This document shows positions 1-6,998 of a stretch of DNA of 11,786 nucleotides, one piece after another. Location of the stretch: NCBI GenBank assembly GCA_964548225.1, contig CAZJQP010000115.1, forward strand, positions 1 through 11,786, read 5' to 3'. The translations under genes were made by a program, and so were the position numbers. How positions within the stretch are numbered: position 1 is the stretch's first letter; each line of letters begins with the position of its first letter. This DNA is from CALMEH01 sp964548225 (GTDB lineage: Bacteria > Acidobacteriota > Blastocatellia > Pyrinomonadales > Pyrinomonadaceae). The notes beneath the pieces are model-generated. The model was given only the letters and a program-made list of their open reading frames with translations. It had not been told where the DNA came from and did not search any database.

Positions 1-2013
1 ATTACTTTCATTCCCCCATTCTAGCAGAGTTTCTATTTCTGTCTTGGTATAATTTTTCGGCGCGTAAATCTGCGCTTCGGATTCCTTTAATTTTGCCGTG
101 TTGCCCGTTTTAAGCCAAACGATTATCGGCTCAATCTGATTTTTCAAGAATTTTACGGCTTCGGCGTTGGCTTTTTCGGCGGCGGGTAAATCGCCTTTTT
201 CGAGATAAACAATAGCCAGCGAATTATAGCCGCGGGCGCGTTCGCCGTCCGATTTGGCGATTTGAATGTAGCGGCGGAAAAGCTCAATGGCTTCGCGGTA
301 TTGTCCGCGCTGAAATTTGGCGTTTGCCAGATGAATGAGCGCGATTTCAAAATCGGGTTTTATTTCGAGCGCACGATTGTAATTTTCAATCGCTTCGGCG
401 TAATTTCCCGACCATTGCAGAGATAGCCCAAAACTGTCGTAAGCGTTCGGCTCATTTGGCGCAAGTGCGACATAACGGCGATGCGCGTTGATGGCTTCTT
501 CGTGCCGACCTTCAGCCGATAAAATGTTTCCGAGCGAGTTGTAAAGATTTTTCGCCTCAGCGTCAACTGCCAAGCCGCGCCGCAAAACTTCGATGGCTTC
601 TTCCGTCTGCCGTTCGCCATACAGAAGTTTGCCCAAATGCCGATACGATTCAATTTCAAGCGGATATTTATTGAGACTGTCGCGGTAAGTCTGAATCGCC
701 GACGGAAAATCGAGATTGGCGATTTCATACCACGCTTTGATGTTCAGACGGTCTTTTTCCGTCAGCCTTTCCGACAGCCGAAACGCTTTTTCGAGATGCG
801 GTTTGCCTTCTTCGGTCTGCCCCCAACTGACGGCGTAGGCATATCCGATGCGGGCGTGAGCCATCGCAAATTCCGCATCGAGCGCGATTGCCTTTTCAAA
901 AAATTCGATGGCTTCTTTGCTTTGCGCTCCCTGAACTTTTTCCATTCCGAGCGAATAAAAACGATAGGCTTCGAGGTTTTCAGTCATTATCTCGCCCAAA
1001 ACCGGCGATTTTTCGCGCTCGTTTCCTGCATCAAGCCGTGCCAGTAATTTGAGCGAAAGCAAATCAATTTCGGTTAAAATTTGTTCGGCGCGTTCGACAA
1101 TTAAACTTTCCGATGCTTGAATTTGTCCGTTTTGGGCATCAAGCAAAGATACGTCAATCCGAATTTTTTCGCCGATTTTGGCAAAATTGCCTGAAACAAT
1201 CGCCTCTGCCCGCGATTTTCCGGCAATGTCCAACGCTTCGTTTAACTGAATTTTTTTGTCCGCATAATGCTCGCTTCTCTCAAGGAGCAAATGAAGCTGA
1301 CCGCGGCTGAGAAGAGTTAATTTTTCCGAGCGCGAAAGGTCGGCAATCAGCATATCCGCCAGACCTTCGCGCAACCATTCGAGTTCTGCATCGCCCGTCT
1401 GATTTTCAAAAAACATCACGGCAACCGTCTTTTTGCCCGGCGTATTCGGCAGAACAATTTCGGCATTTTGCGTTGAATTTTGACGAAAAAAAAGAAAATA
1501 GCTGCCAATCAGCGCGAGCAGAATTATTGCCACGATTGCGACGCGGAGACGCGGAGACGCAAAGACGCGGGGACGATTTGACAGTTCGCGCCGTGTCGCC
1601 GTGTCGCCGTGTCGCCGCGTTTCAACCGATTCTTCGATTTCAAATTCAAAGTGCGTAATTTCTTCGGTTTGGATAAACGCGGACGGTTCGGACACTTCGC
1701 CGATGAAGCGATAACCGGCTTTGGAAATGGTTTTGATAAAACGCGAGTTGTGCGAATCATCGCCAACGGCGCGACGGATTTCTTTGACGCATTGCACCAG
1801 AACATCGTCCGTTACGGCAACGTCTTTCCAAACGGTTTCCATCAATTCATTTTTTGAAACGAGCCGCTCGCGGTTTTCGAGCAGATAGGCGAGAACCTGA
1901 AAAGATTTCTGCCGCAGATGTTTTTCCGCTGTGCCGCGCCGCAGACAACCTTGCGAAAGATTCACTTCGACATCGGCAAAACGATAAATTCTATTTTCCG
2001 ACAACTCAATCAT
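1..2013 (-). CDS. Winged-helix / TM / TPR one-component transcriptional regulator (CadC-like), 3' end beyond window
   Basis: Continuous minus-strand reading frame of 671 residues that leaves the window without a stop, so the C-terminus is missing. Residues about 5-106 match an OmpR/PhoB-type winged helix (Trans_reg_C), including the recognition-helix and wing region around 'VLVQCVKEIRRAVGDD' and 'FIKTISKAGYRFIGEV'. A linker (107-157) carries a repeat-derived stretch. One hydrophobic span lies at about 158-176. Residues 194-300 resemble the TolB-N/FlgO-like domain that often follows it ('KTVAVMFFENQTGD'). From about 345 to 625 there are TPR-like helical repeats. This is the layout of CadC/ToxR-type membrane regulators: cytoplasmic DNA binding and periplasmic sensing or protein contact. 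The start (complement of 2011-2013) is the first ATG before the winged helix; no good Shine-Dalgarno is visible. Target genes are unknown; the divergent LamG operon is a natural candidate by position only. Confidence 0.93.
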   Translation of the reverse strand, partial: MIELSENRIYRFADVEVNLSQGCLRRGTAEKHLRQKSFQVLAYLLENRERLVSKNELMETVWKDVAVTDDVLVQCVKEIRRAVGDDSHNSRFIKTISKAGYRFIGEVSEPSAFIQTEEITHFEFEIEESVETRRHGDTATRRELSNRPRVFASPRLRVAIVAIILLALIGSYFLFFRQNSTQNAEIVLPNTPGKKTVAVMFFENQTGDAELEWLREGLADMLIADLSRSEKLTLLSRGQLHLLLERSEHYADKKIQLNEALDIAGKSRAEAIVSGNFAKIGEKIRIDVSLLDAQNGQIQASESLIVERAEQILTEIDLLSLKLLARLDAGNEREKSPVLGEIMTENLEAYRFYSLGMEKVQGAQSKEAIEFFEKAIALDAEFAMAHARIGYAYAVSWGQTEEGKPHLEKAFRLSERLTEKDRLNIKAWYEIANLDFPSAIQTYRDSLNKYPLEIESYRHLGKLLYGERQTEEAIEVLRRGLAVDAEAKNLYNSLGNILSAEGRHEEAINAHRRYVALAPNEPNAYDSFGLSLQWSGNYAEAIENYNRALEIKPDFEIALIHLANAKFQRGQYREAIELFRRYIQIAKSDGERARGYNSLAIVYLEKGDLPAAEKANAEAVKFLKNQIEPIIVWLKTGNTAKLKESEAQIYAPKNYTKTEIETLLEWGNESN
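1540..1623. repeat. Palindromic octamer-array element inside the regulator gene
   Basis: On the plus strand the left arm (1540-1575) is four and a half copies of an 8-bp unit close to GACGCGGA. The right arm (1591-1623) is CCGTGTCG three times, then CCGCGTTT. The arms are imperfect reverse complements around a roughly 15-bp centre. In the coding frame (minus strand) the array is read as residues about 130-157, giving an 'ETRRHGDTATRR'-like linker between the winged helix and the membrane span. Similar direct/inverted short-unit arrays are scattered in many bacterial genomes. That this copy is an insertion is an inference. Confidence 0.8.
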
Positions 2014-2122
2014 ACCGTCATCGTAATTTCGGAAAAATTTCGTCTTTTTTTCGTTACTTTTCTAAGTCTTTAGTGAGATGTTCATAACATAACAGCAACC
2101 GTTTTCAAATGCAACAAAAAAG
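2014..2122. promoter_or_regulatory. Divergent intergenic region between regulator and LamG operon
   Basis: This 109-bp AT-rich gap must hold the promoters of both divergent units. CATAAC-type hexamers near 2083-2093 could serve as a -10 for the rightward operon, but no convincing -35 was found, and no clear promoter was recognised for the leftward gene. It is the natural place for the winged-helix regulator to bind; this is positional inference only. Confidence 0.4.
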
Positions 2123-2368
2123 ATGACGCGAAAGATAAAATTTACGATTACGAAAGTGCGAAAACAAACAATCGAATGGACAAAAGCGAACGTGATTTTT
2201 TGTCCTGTGTGCGGAAGCGAAGCCGAATCGCTGACCGCCGCCGAATCAATTCGGTTTTTGGAAATCGAAAATCAGACGCTCGATTGTTTGATTCATTCGG
2301 GCGTGATTCACGCCATCGAAACCGCAAGCGGAAATTTGCGCGTTTGCAAAAACTCTTTGCTGAGGTGA
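2123..2368 (+). CDS. Small CxxC-containing HTH-like protein (81 aa)
   Basis: 81-residue protein starting at ATG 2123. Residues 1-25 are basic and beta-prone. A CPVCGSE motif (C27, C30) follows. Residues about 37-80 ('LTAAESIRFLEIENQTLDCL' and the following wing-like segment) look like an excisionase/MerR-type helix-turn-helix ending in 'LRVCKNSLL'. Further cysteines are C55 and C75. From memory it resembles small acidobacterial proteins with a CxxC followed by a degenerate HTH, whose function is not known to me. The stop codon lies 12 bp before the LamG gene, so the two are almost certainly co-transcribed, and the SD of the next gene overlaps this stop. DNA binding or metal binding would be inference. 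The upstream RBS is weak (AAAAAAG), but the reading frame and operon position support a real gene. Confidence 0.75.
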   Translation: MTRKIKFTITKVRKQTIEWTKANVIFCPVCGSEAESLTAAESIRFLEIENQTLDCLIHSGVIHAIETASGNLRVCKNSLLR

Positions 2369-2373
2369 AGGAG
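2368..2373 (+). promoter_or_regulatory. Canonical Shine-Dalgarno AAGGAG for the LamG gene
   Basis: AAGGAG, 7 nt before ATG 2381, overlapping the last base of the upstream stop codon. It is the clearest SD in the window. It fixes the LamG start and suggests translational coupling with the 81-residue gene. Confidence 0.8.
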
Positions 2374-2380
2374 CAAAATT

Positions 2381-5300
2381 ATGATGACAAAAATTCAGAG
2401 AAATTATTGGACAATATTCGCCGCTTTGCTAACTTTGATTTTTATTGGCACAGCACAGGCACAACAATCGGGCGCGGGGAAAAATCTGCGCTTTCTGACA
2501 GGCTTTAGCAATACCGGCTCGTTGGTCGCTATTCCCGACAGCGCGAGTCTCGACATTACAAATGCCATCACGCTCGAAGCGTGGGTGCGACGCAATGATG
2601 CGACAAACGGTTCGAATAGGATTTTTACTAAAGCACCGGAAGTTTATACGCTTCGCATCGGGACCTGCTGCGACCAGAATGTTCAATTTCTACTTAATCC
2701 GGTGAGTGGCGGCATTGTTTCGACAACGGGCGAAAATGTCAGCGGGTTTGCCGGAAAATGGACTCATATTGCAGCAACTTGGAACGGCAACGGCGATAAA
2801 TTGATGCGAATTTACATCAACGGCAGAGAGTCTAACTATGCCTTTCAAGGTATGGTAAATCCGCCGCTCGAAAACAGCACGAGTGAATTGTGGCTCTCGC
2901 TTTGGGAGGAAACTTTTCAAGGCAATATTGACCATGCGCGGCTTTGGAATGTTGCCCGCACACAAACTCAAATCCGTGACTGGATGCACAAAACCGAAAA
3001 TCTGAATTTGGAAACCGGACTCGTTTCGGTTTGGAATTTTAACGAAGGAACGGGCTTGACAACCGCCGATTTGCTCGGCTTGAACAACGGCACGTTTTAT
3101 TCGTGCGACCGTTTCAACTCGCCGTCCTGCGCCGGAAATTCAAATCCTCCGCAGTGGCAAAATTCGACTGCGCCGTTTGGCGTAAAAGGCGCGTTTGTCG
3201 GCACGACAAATGTTCCAACCTCAGCCGGACCGACCGGCGGCACGATAACCGCCAACATCACTTCGCCCGCGAGCGTATCGGACAATTTGGGGATTTATCA
3301 ATTCGGCTCGGAAACGGGCGGCTTTGTTTCGGCGGGGGCTTTCGATACTTTTCATGTTTTCGGCGTTACACAACGCTCGAACATTGTTTGGGGCGTATAC
3401 GAAAAAGGAATGGTGATTGCGAATCTGACGTTTGATTACTCATCGGTTACGGGCATCAGCAATCCTTCGCAGGTAAAAATTATCCGGCGCAACGACGCAA
3501 ACGATACGACGTGGGAACTAGCCCCCGAAACTTCGCGCAACGACACGGCGCGGACAATTACGATTAACGGCTTGTCGGATTTCCACGAATACGCGCTCGG
3601 TGTTAATTTTTTTACGCCGCCTTGCGCTTCCGTGCCGGTCAATCTCGTTTCGTGGTGGCAGTTGGAAACGCAGGCTTCAAGTATGCCTGATTCGCGTGGC
3701 TTAAATGACGGAACTCTGAGCAACTCGGGCGGATTTACAACCGGCGCGGTCGGGAATGCCCTTACTTACAGTTTCACGACAGCTGTTACCGTCGCGGATA
3801 ATCCATCGCTTGATTTTACGGCGAATCAAGATTTCACCATTGAGGCGTTCATAAAAACAACCCAGCTTGGCACCACTCCGCGAATGATTATTGACAAGCG
3901 TTCGACCGTCTCGCCGATCAAAGGTTACGCCCTTTATTTGCTGAACGGCAGACCGCAGTTGGCACTTCACGAAGGTGTCGGAACTATTTATAACGGCGGC
4001 GGCGCGGATTTGCGCGACGGCGCGTGGCATCACGTCGCCGTTTCCATTGACCGCGCCAATCCGTCGGGCGGAATTATTTTCTATGTTGACGGACAGCAAA
4101 TCGGTTCGTCCCAAGTATCTTTCACTGACGGCGATATTTCGAGCGATGGAGCATTTTTTATAGGCAGAAATAATGTGCAGGGCGGGACAACAAACTTTGT
4201 CGGACAGATTCACGAGGTCGGAATTTACAACCGCGCTCTTTCAGGCTCGGAAATCGCCGCGCTTTTTAACGCCCAACAAAGCGGCAAATGCAGTCCGACG
4301 GCGACCGATGTTCCGGCAAATCTTATCGGCTGGTGGGCTGGCGACGGAAGTGCGAAAGACCAGTCGGCAACCGGCAATCACGGCACGTTTCAAGGTTCTG
4401 AAAGATTTGACATCGGAAAATCCGGTCAGGCTTTTAATTTCGACGGCGCGAGCTACGTCAACATTCCGCATAATGCGGTTTATGATACGATGACGACGAG
4501 CTTCAGCATTGAAACTTGGATCAAAGTCAACAGCTTTGTCGGCGATGACGATACAATCATCTCGAAAGGCACGAACACCTGGCGGATTCAGCGTCGTCCG
4601 GGAACAAACTCTCTGCGCTTCGGCACGGACACCACCGGAACGAACAACCTCGAAGGCACCGCCAACGTCAACGACGGCGGGTGGCATCACGTTGTAGCGA
4701 CTTTCAATAATGGTGTCAAGCGGCTTTGGATTGACGGTGTGCTTAACAATTCGGTAACAATATCTCCGCCGTCGCCGGTTTTGACCAACACCGCTGACAT
4801 CCGCGTCGGCGACAACTCACAGGCTTCGGGACGATTTTTCAACGGTCTGATTGACGAAACCAGCATCTACGACCGTGCCTTGACCGACTCCGAAATTCAA
4901 GGACTCTTTAAAGCCGGACTCGCCGGAAAACTCAAAGAAGAAATAACGCTCATCGGATTTGGGATTGCCGATTCGGAATCGCCGATTTCCAACGGACAAC
5001 GAACAACTGACAACGGACAAAACGTAAGTCCGCAATCGTCAACCGTAACAATCGGCGATGCGACGATAACTTTTACGAGCGTTACGGCACAAGGCACAAC
5101 GCAGTTGATTCCGCTCAATCCGGCGACGCAACTCGCTTTGCCGATGGGACACGCGCACACCGGATTGGTTTATGACATTTCGACAACCGCCGTCTATTCG
5201 GGCAACGTGAACATCTGTTTCAATTTGCCCGCGTTTGCCAATTTGTCGTCAATGGAATTTAACGAACGACGCATTTTGCATCTCGAATCGGGTGCGTGGG

Positions 5301-5656
5301 TGAATCGCACATCGAGCTATGATTTCACAAACAAAATAATCTGCGCCCAAACGCCTTCGCTTTCGCCTTTTGCGATTGTTGACGGCGTTGCGCCAACGGC
5401 GGCAACTGTTTCGCTCGGCGGACGAGTTTTCACGCCAACGGGCGCGGGACTAAGAAACGCCGTCGTCCGTTTGACCAAACAAAACGGCGAAACCATCGAA
5501 ACGCGCACCTCGTCTTTCGGCTATTATAATTTTGAAAACGTCGAAGTCGGACAAACCGTAACCGTCCAAGTCTTTTCAAAACGATTTCAATTTATGCCGC
5601 AAATCGTCGGCGTATCCGAAGAAATCGGCAATTTGGATTTCTTTGCCTCACCGTAA
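2381..5656 (+). CDS. Secreted multi-LamG-domain protein with C-terminal carboxypeptidase-regulatory-like domain
   Basis: 1091 residues. Residues 1-27 form a Sec signal peptide (hydrophobic core about 12-23, cleavage after 'AQA'). LamG/concanavalin-like domain 1 spans about 35-245, with the hallmark 'WTHIAATWNG' and 'LWNVARTQTQIRDWM'. A beta-rich spacer follows (about 265-410). Domain 2 (about 414-638) has 'WHHVAVSID' and 'IYNRALSGSEIAALF'. Domain 3 (about 642-848) has 'WHHVVATFNNG' and 'IYDRALTDSEIQGLF'. A low-complexity repeat-derived linker (859-880) leads to another beta domain (885-1005) and a CnaB/carboxypeptidase-regulatory-like fold (about 1010-1091). LamG domains usually bind glycans or proteins at the cell surface, so an extracellular binding or adhesion role is inferred; no catalytic motif was seen. 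No LPXTG or recognisable C-terminal sorting signal is present. It is the second gene of an operon and ends at a strong terminator. Confidence 0.95.
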   Translation: MMTKIQRNYWTIFAALLTLIFIGTAQAQQSGAGKNLRFLTGFSNTGSLVAIPDSASLDITNAITLEAWVRRNDATNGSNRIFTKAPEVYTLRIGTCCDQNVQFLLNPVSGGIVSTTGENVSGFAGKWTHIAATWNGNGDKLMRIYINGRESNYAFQGMVNPPLENSTSELWLSLWEETFQGNIDHARLWNVARTQTQIRDWMHKTENLNLETGLVSVWNFNEGTGLTTADLLGLNNGTFYSCDRFNSPSCAGNSNPPQWQNSTAPFGVKGAFVGTTNVPTSAGPTGGTITANITSPASVSDNLGIYQFGSETGGFVSAGAFDTFHVFGVTQRSNIVWGVYEKGMVIANLTFDYSSVTGISNPSQVKIIRRNDANDTTWELAPETSRNDTARTITINGLSDFHEYALGVNFFTPPCASVPVNLVSWWQLETQASSMPDSRGLNDGTLSNSGGFTTGAVGNALTYSFTTAVTVADNPSLDFTANQDFTIEAFIKTTQLGTTPRMIIDKRSTVSPIKGYALYLLNGRPQLALHEGVGTIYNGGGADLRDGAWHHVAVSIDRANPSGGIIFYVDGQQIGSSQVSFTDGDISSDGAFFIGRNNVQGGTTNFVGQIHEVGIYNRALSGSEIAALFNAQQSGKCSPTATDVPANLIGWWAGDGSAKDQSATGNHGTFQGSERFDIGKSGQAFNFDGASYVNIPHNAVYDTMTTSFSIETWIKVNSFVGDDDTIISKGTNTWRIQRRPGTNSLRFGTDTTGTNNLEGTANVNDGGWHHVVATFNNGVKRLWIDGVLNNSVTISPPSPVLTNTADIRVGDNSQASGRFFNGLIDETSIYDRALTDSEIQGLFKAGLAGKLKEEITLIGFGIADSESPISNGQRTTDNGQNVSPQSSTVTIGDATITFTSVTAQGTTQLIPLNPATQLALPMGHAHTGLVYDISTTAVYSGNVNICFNLPAFANLSSMEFNERRILHLESGAWVNRTSSYDFTNKIICAQTPSLSPFAIVDGVAPTAATVSLGGRVFTPTGAGLRNAVVRLTKQNGETIETRTSSFGYYNFENVEVGQTVTVQVFSKRFQFMPQIVGVSEEIGNLDFFASP
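4955..5019. repeat. Tandem heptamer tract inside the LamG gene
   Basis: Two abutting sets of 7-bp units. Positions 4955-4989 hold five units related to GGATTTG/CGATTCG, and 4992-5019 hold four units of the form ACNNACA (ACGGACA, ACGAACA, ACTGACA, ACGGACA). The tract is translated in frame as residues about 859-880, including 'SNGQRTTDNGQ', between LamG domain 3 and the next beta domain. Its heptamer build and linker position parallel the octamer element in the regulator gene. Confidence 0.75.
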
Positions 5657-5701
5657 AATTTTCTTCGTTCCTAAACCAACCCGAAAAATCGTTTCGGTAT
5701 C

Positions 5702-5740
5702 AAAGGTTTTGATGATAAAATCTCATCGAAGCCTTTTTTT
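5702..5740 (+). terminator. Intrinsic terminator of the LamG operon
   Basis: Arms 5702-5715 and 5723-5736 pair over 14 bp as RNA (two G-U pairs) around a 7-nt loop. The stem ends in a run of seven T (5734-5740). It lies 46 bp after the LamG stop and only 10 bp before the next start codon. Confidence 0.8.
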
Positions 5741-5750
5741 GAGATATTCA

Positions 5751-6137
5751 ATGAATAAACTTTTGCTCTCAATAATTTTTGTGCTGCTTTTTTGTGGTTT
5801 CGCTTTTGCTCAAGACACGGCAAAGACAGATGAAAAAGCTGAAGAATCTGTTTCCGTTGAGCCAAATAAACCGCTCAAAATTTTGAAGAAACCTCGACCT
5901 CGTTATCCGACATACGAAAGCGGCGGAACTGTTTGTGTGCAAGGAACTGTTACTTTGAGAATTCAATTTTTGGCAACGGGCGAAATTGGAAAAATCGCAG
6001 TTATCAGCGGTTTGCCATATGGATTGACTGAAAATGCAATCGAAGCGGCGAAAGGAATTGAATTTGAACCTGCTGTCAAAAACAGTAAGCCGATTACCGT
6101 AACTAAAATAGTTCCTTTCAGTTTTACGATTTATTAA
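5751..6137 (+). CDS. Secreted TonB C-terminal-domain protein
   Basis: 128 residues with start ATG 5751. This start is chosen because it begins directly with a signal peptide (residues 1-20, cleavage near 'FAFA'); an in-frame ATG at 5712 lies inside the terminator stem. Residues about 46-128 fit a TonB C-terminal domain: an RPRYP-type entry ('PRPRYPTYESGG'), a 'VQGTVTLRIQFLATGEIGKI' strand pair, 'ENAIEAAKGIEFEPA' and a final beta strand. Classical TonB has an uncleaved N-terminal anchor and a Pro-rich spacer contacting ExbBD; this protein has neither. It is probably a free periplasmic or cell-envelope protein rather than a true energy transducer. No ExbB/ExbD gene is nearby. The SD is weak. 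The following LolA-like gene starts 12 bp after the stop, suggesting a two-gene unit. Confidence 0.85.
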   Translation: MNKLLLSIIFVLLFCGFAFAQDTAKTDEKAEESVSVEPNKPLKILKKPRPRYPTYESGGTVCVQGTVTLRIQFLATGEIGKIAVISGLPYGLTENAIEAAKGIEFEPAVKNSKPITVTKIVPFSFTIY

Positions 6138-6149
6138 ACAGTGTGATTT

Positions 6150-6959
6150 ATGAGTTCGAAGAAAAATAATAAATTTTACAAATTCGTTTTTATTTTGGTT
6201 GTTATAATCTGCGCCGGAATCAATGTTTTTTCGCAAAATACGAAAACGGACGAACACGCTGAAGCCGTTATCAAAAAAGCAGTTGAAATGCTCGGCGGCG
6301 ACAGATATTTGCAGGTGAAAACGCAAATTGGGCGCGGGAAATATTCGATTATGCGCGAAGGTGCGGTGCTTTCGTTTCAAAATTTTGTTGACGTGATTGT
6401 TTTTCCCGACAGCGAACGCACAGAATTTAAATCTTCGGGCATTAAAATCGTCCAGACAAATTCCGGCGGTGCGGGTTGGGTTTTCGACGGGGCTTCACAA
6501 ACTTTGAATGACCAAACTGCCGAACAAGTCGAAGGTTTCAAACGTGGAATGAAAGCGAGTTTGGACAATCTTCTGCGCGGATATTGGCGCGGAAAAGCGG
6601 AATTGTCTTACATCGGCAAACGCGAAGCCGGAATCGGAAAACGAAACGAAGTCGTAAAATTAACTTATGACGACAATTTTTCGGTCGAATTTGAATTTGC
6701 CGCTACTGACGGTTTGCCGATGAAGGCGATTTACAAACGTCTGAATCCCGACAATGAAGATGTTAAAGAAGAAAACCGTTACGCGCAATTTGTGGACGTG
6801 CAAGGCATCCAAACGCCATTTATCATTGACCATTTTACAAACGGATTACAAACTTCGCGCATTAATTACGAATCAATCGAATTTAACAAAAATATTTCCG
6901 ACAAAATTTTCATCAAACCTTCAAACGTGAAAGAATTAAAGAAGGATTTGAAATTGTAA
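6150..6959 (+). CDS. Exported LolA-like / outer-membrane lipoprotein-sorting-like protein
   Basis: 269 residues. A basic N-terminus (SSKKNNKFYK) and hydrophobic segment (about 12-28) give a signal peptide, with likely cleavage near 'VFS-Q'. The mature part begins with an alpha segment, 'AEAVIKKAVEMLGGDRYLQV', followed by alternating beta strands. This pattern is typical of the LolA/LolB-like half-barrel proteins common in acidobacterial genomes ('VKLTYDDNFSVEFEFAATDG', 'GLPMKAIYKRLNP', 'TPFIIDHFTNG'). No lipobox was recognised. True LolA carries lipoproteins across the periplasm; assignment of that activity here is inference, since no LolCDE or LolB gene is near. It lies 12 bp after the TonB-domain gene, probably co-transcribed, and ends 5 bp before a strong palindrome. 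Confidence 0.82.
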   Translation: MSSKKNNKFYKFVFILVVIICAGINVFSQNTKTDEHAEAVIKKAVEMLGGDRYLQVKTQIGRGKYSIMREGAVLSFQNFVDVIVFPDSERTEFKSSGIKIVQTNSGGAGWVFDGASQTLNDQTAEQVEGFKRGMKASLDNLLRGYWRGKAELSYIGKREAGIGKRNEVVKLTYDDNFSVEFEFAATDGLPMKAIYKRLNPDNEDVKEENRYAQFVDVQGIQTPFIIDHFTNGLQTSRINYESIEFNKNISDKIFIKPSNVKELKKDLKL

Positions 6960-6964
6960 AATCT

Positions 6965-6996
6965 TTCAGAGTTCCAACTGAAGTTGGAACTCTGAA
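6965..6996. terminator. Perfect palindrome between convergent genes, probable bidirectional terminator
   Basis: Arms 6965-6979 and 6982-6996 are perfectly complementary over 15 bp with a 2-bp centre. The palindrome sits 5 bp after the LolA-like stop and 2 bp before the rng stop on the other strand. Flanking T-tracts are weak in both directions (CTTTAAAT rightward, AAGATTTT leftward), so it could also act as a 3'-end-stabilising hairpin or be a REP-like repeat. Confidence 0.65.
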
Positions 6997-6998
6997 CT

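Noticed and set aside
1540..1623. CRISPR-like array
   Set aside because: The units are contiguous 8-mers without spacers and form an inverted pair. The same reasoning applies to 4955-5019 and 10832-10908.
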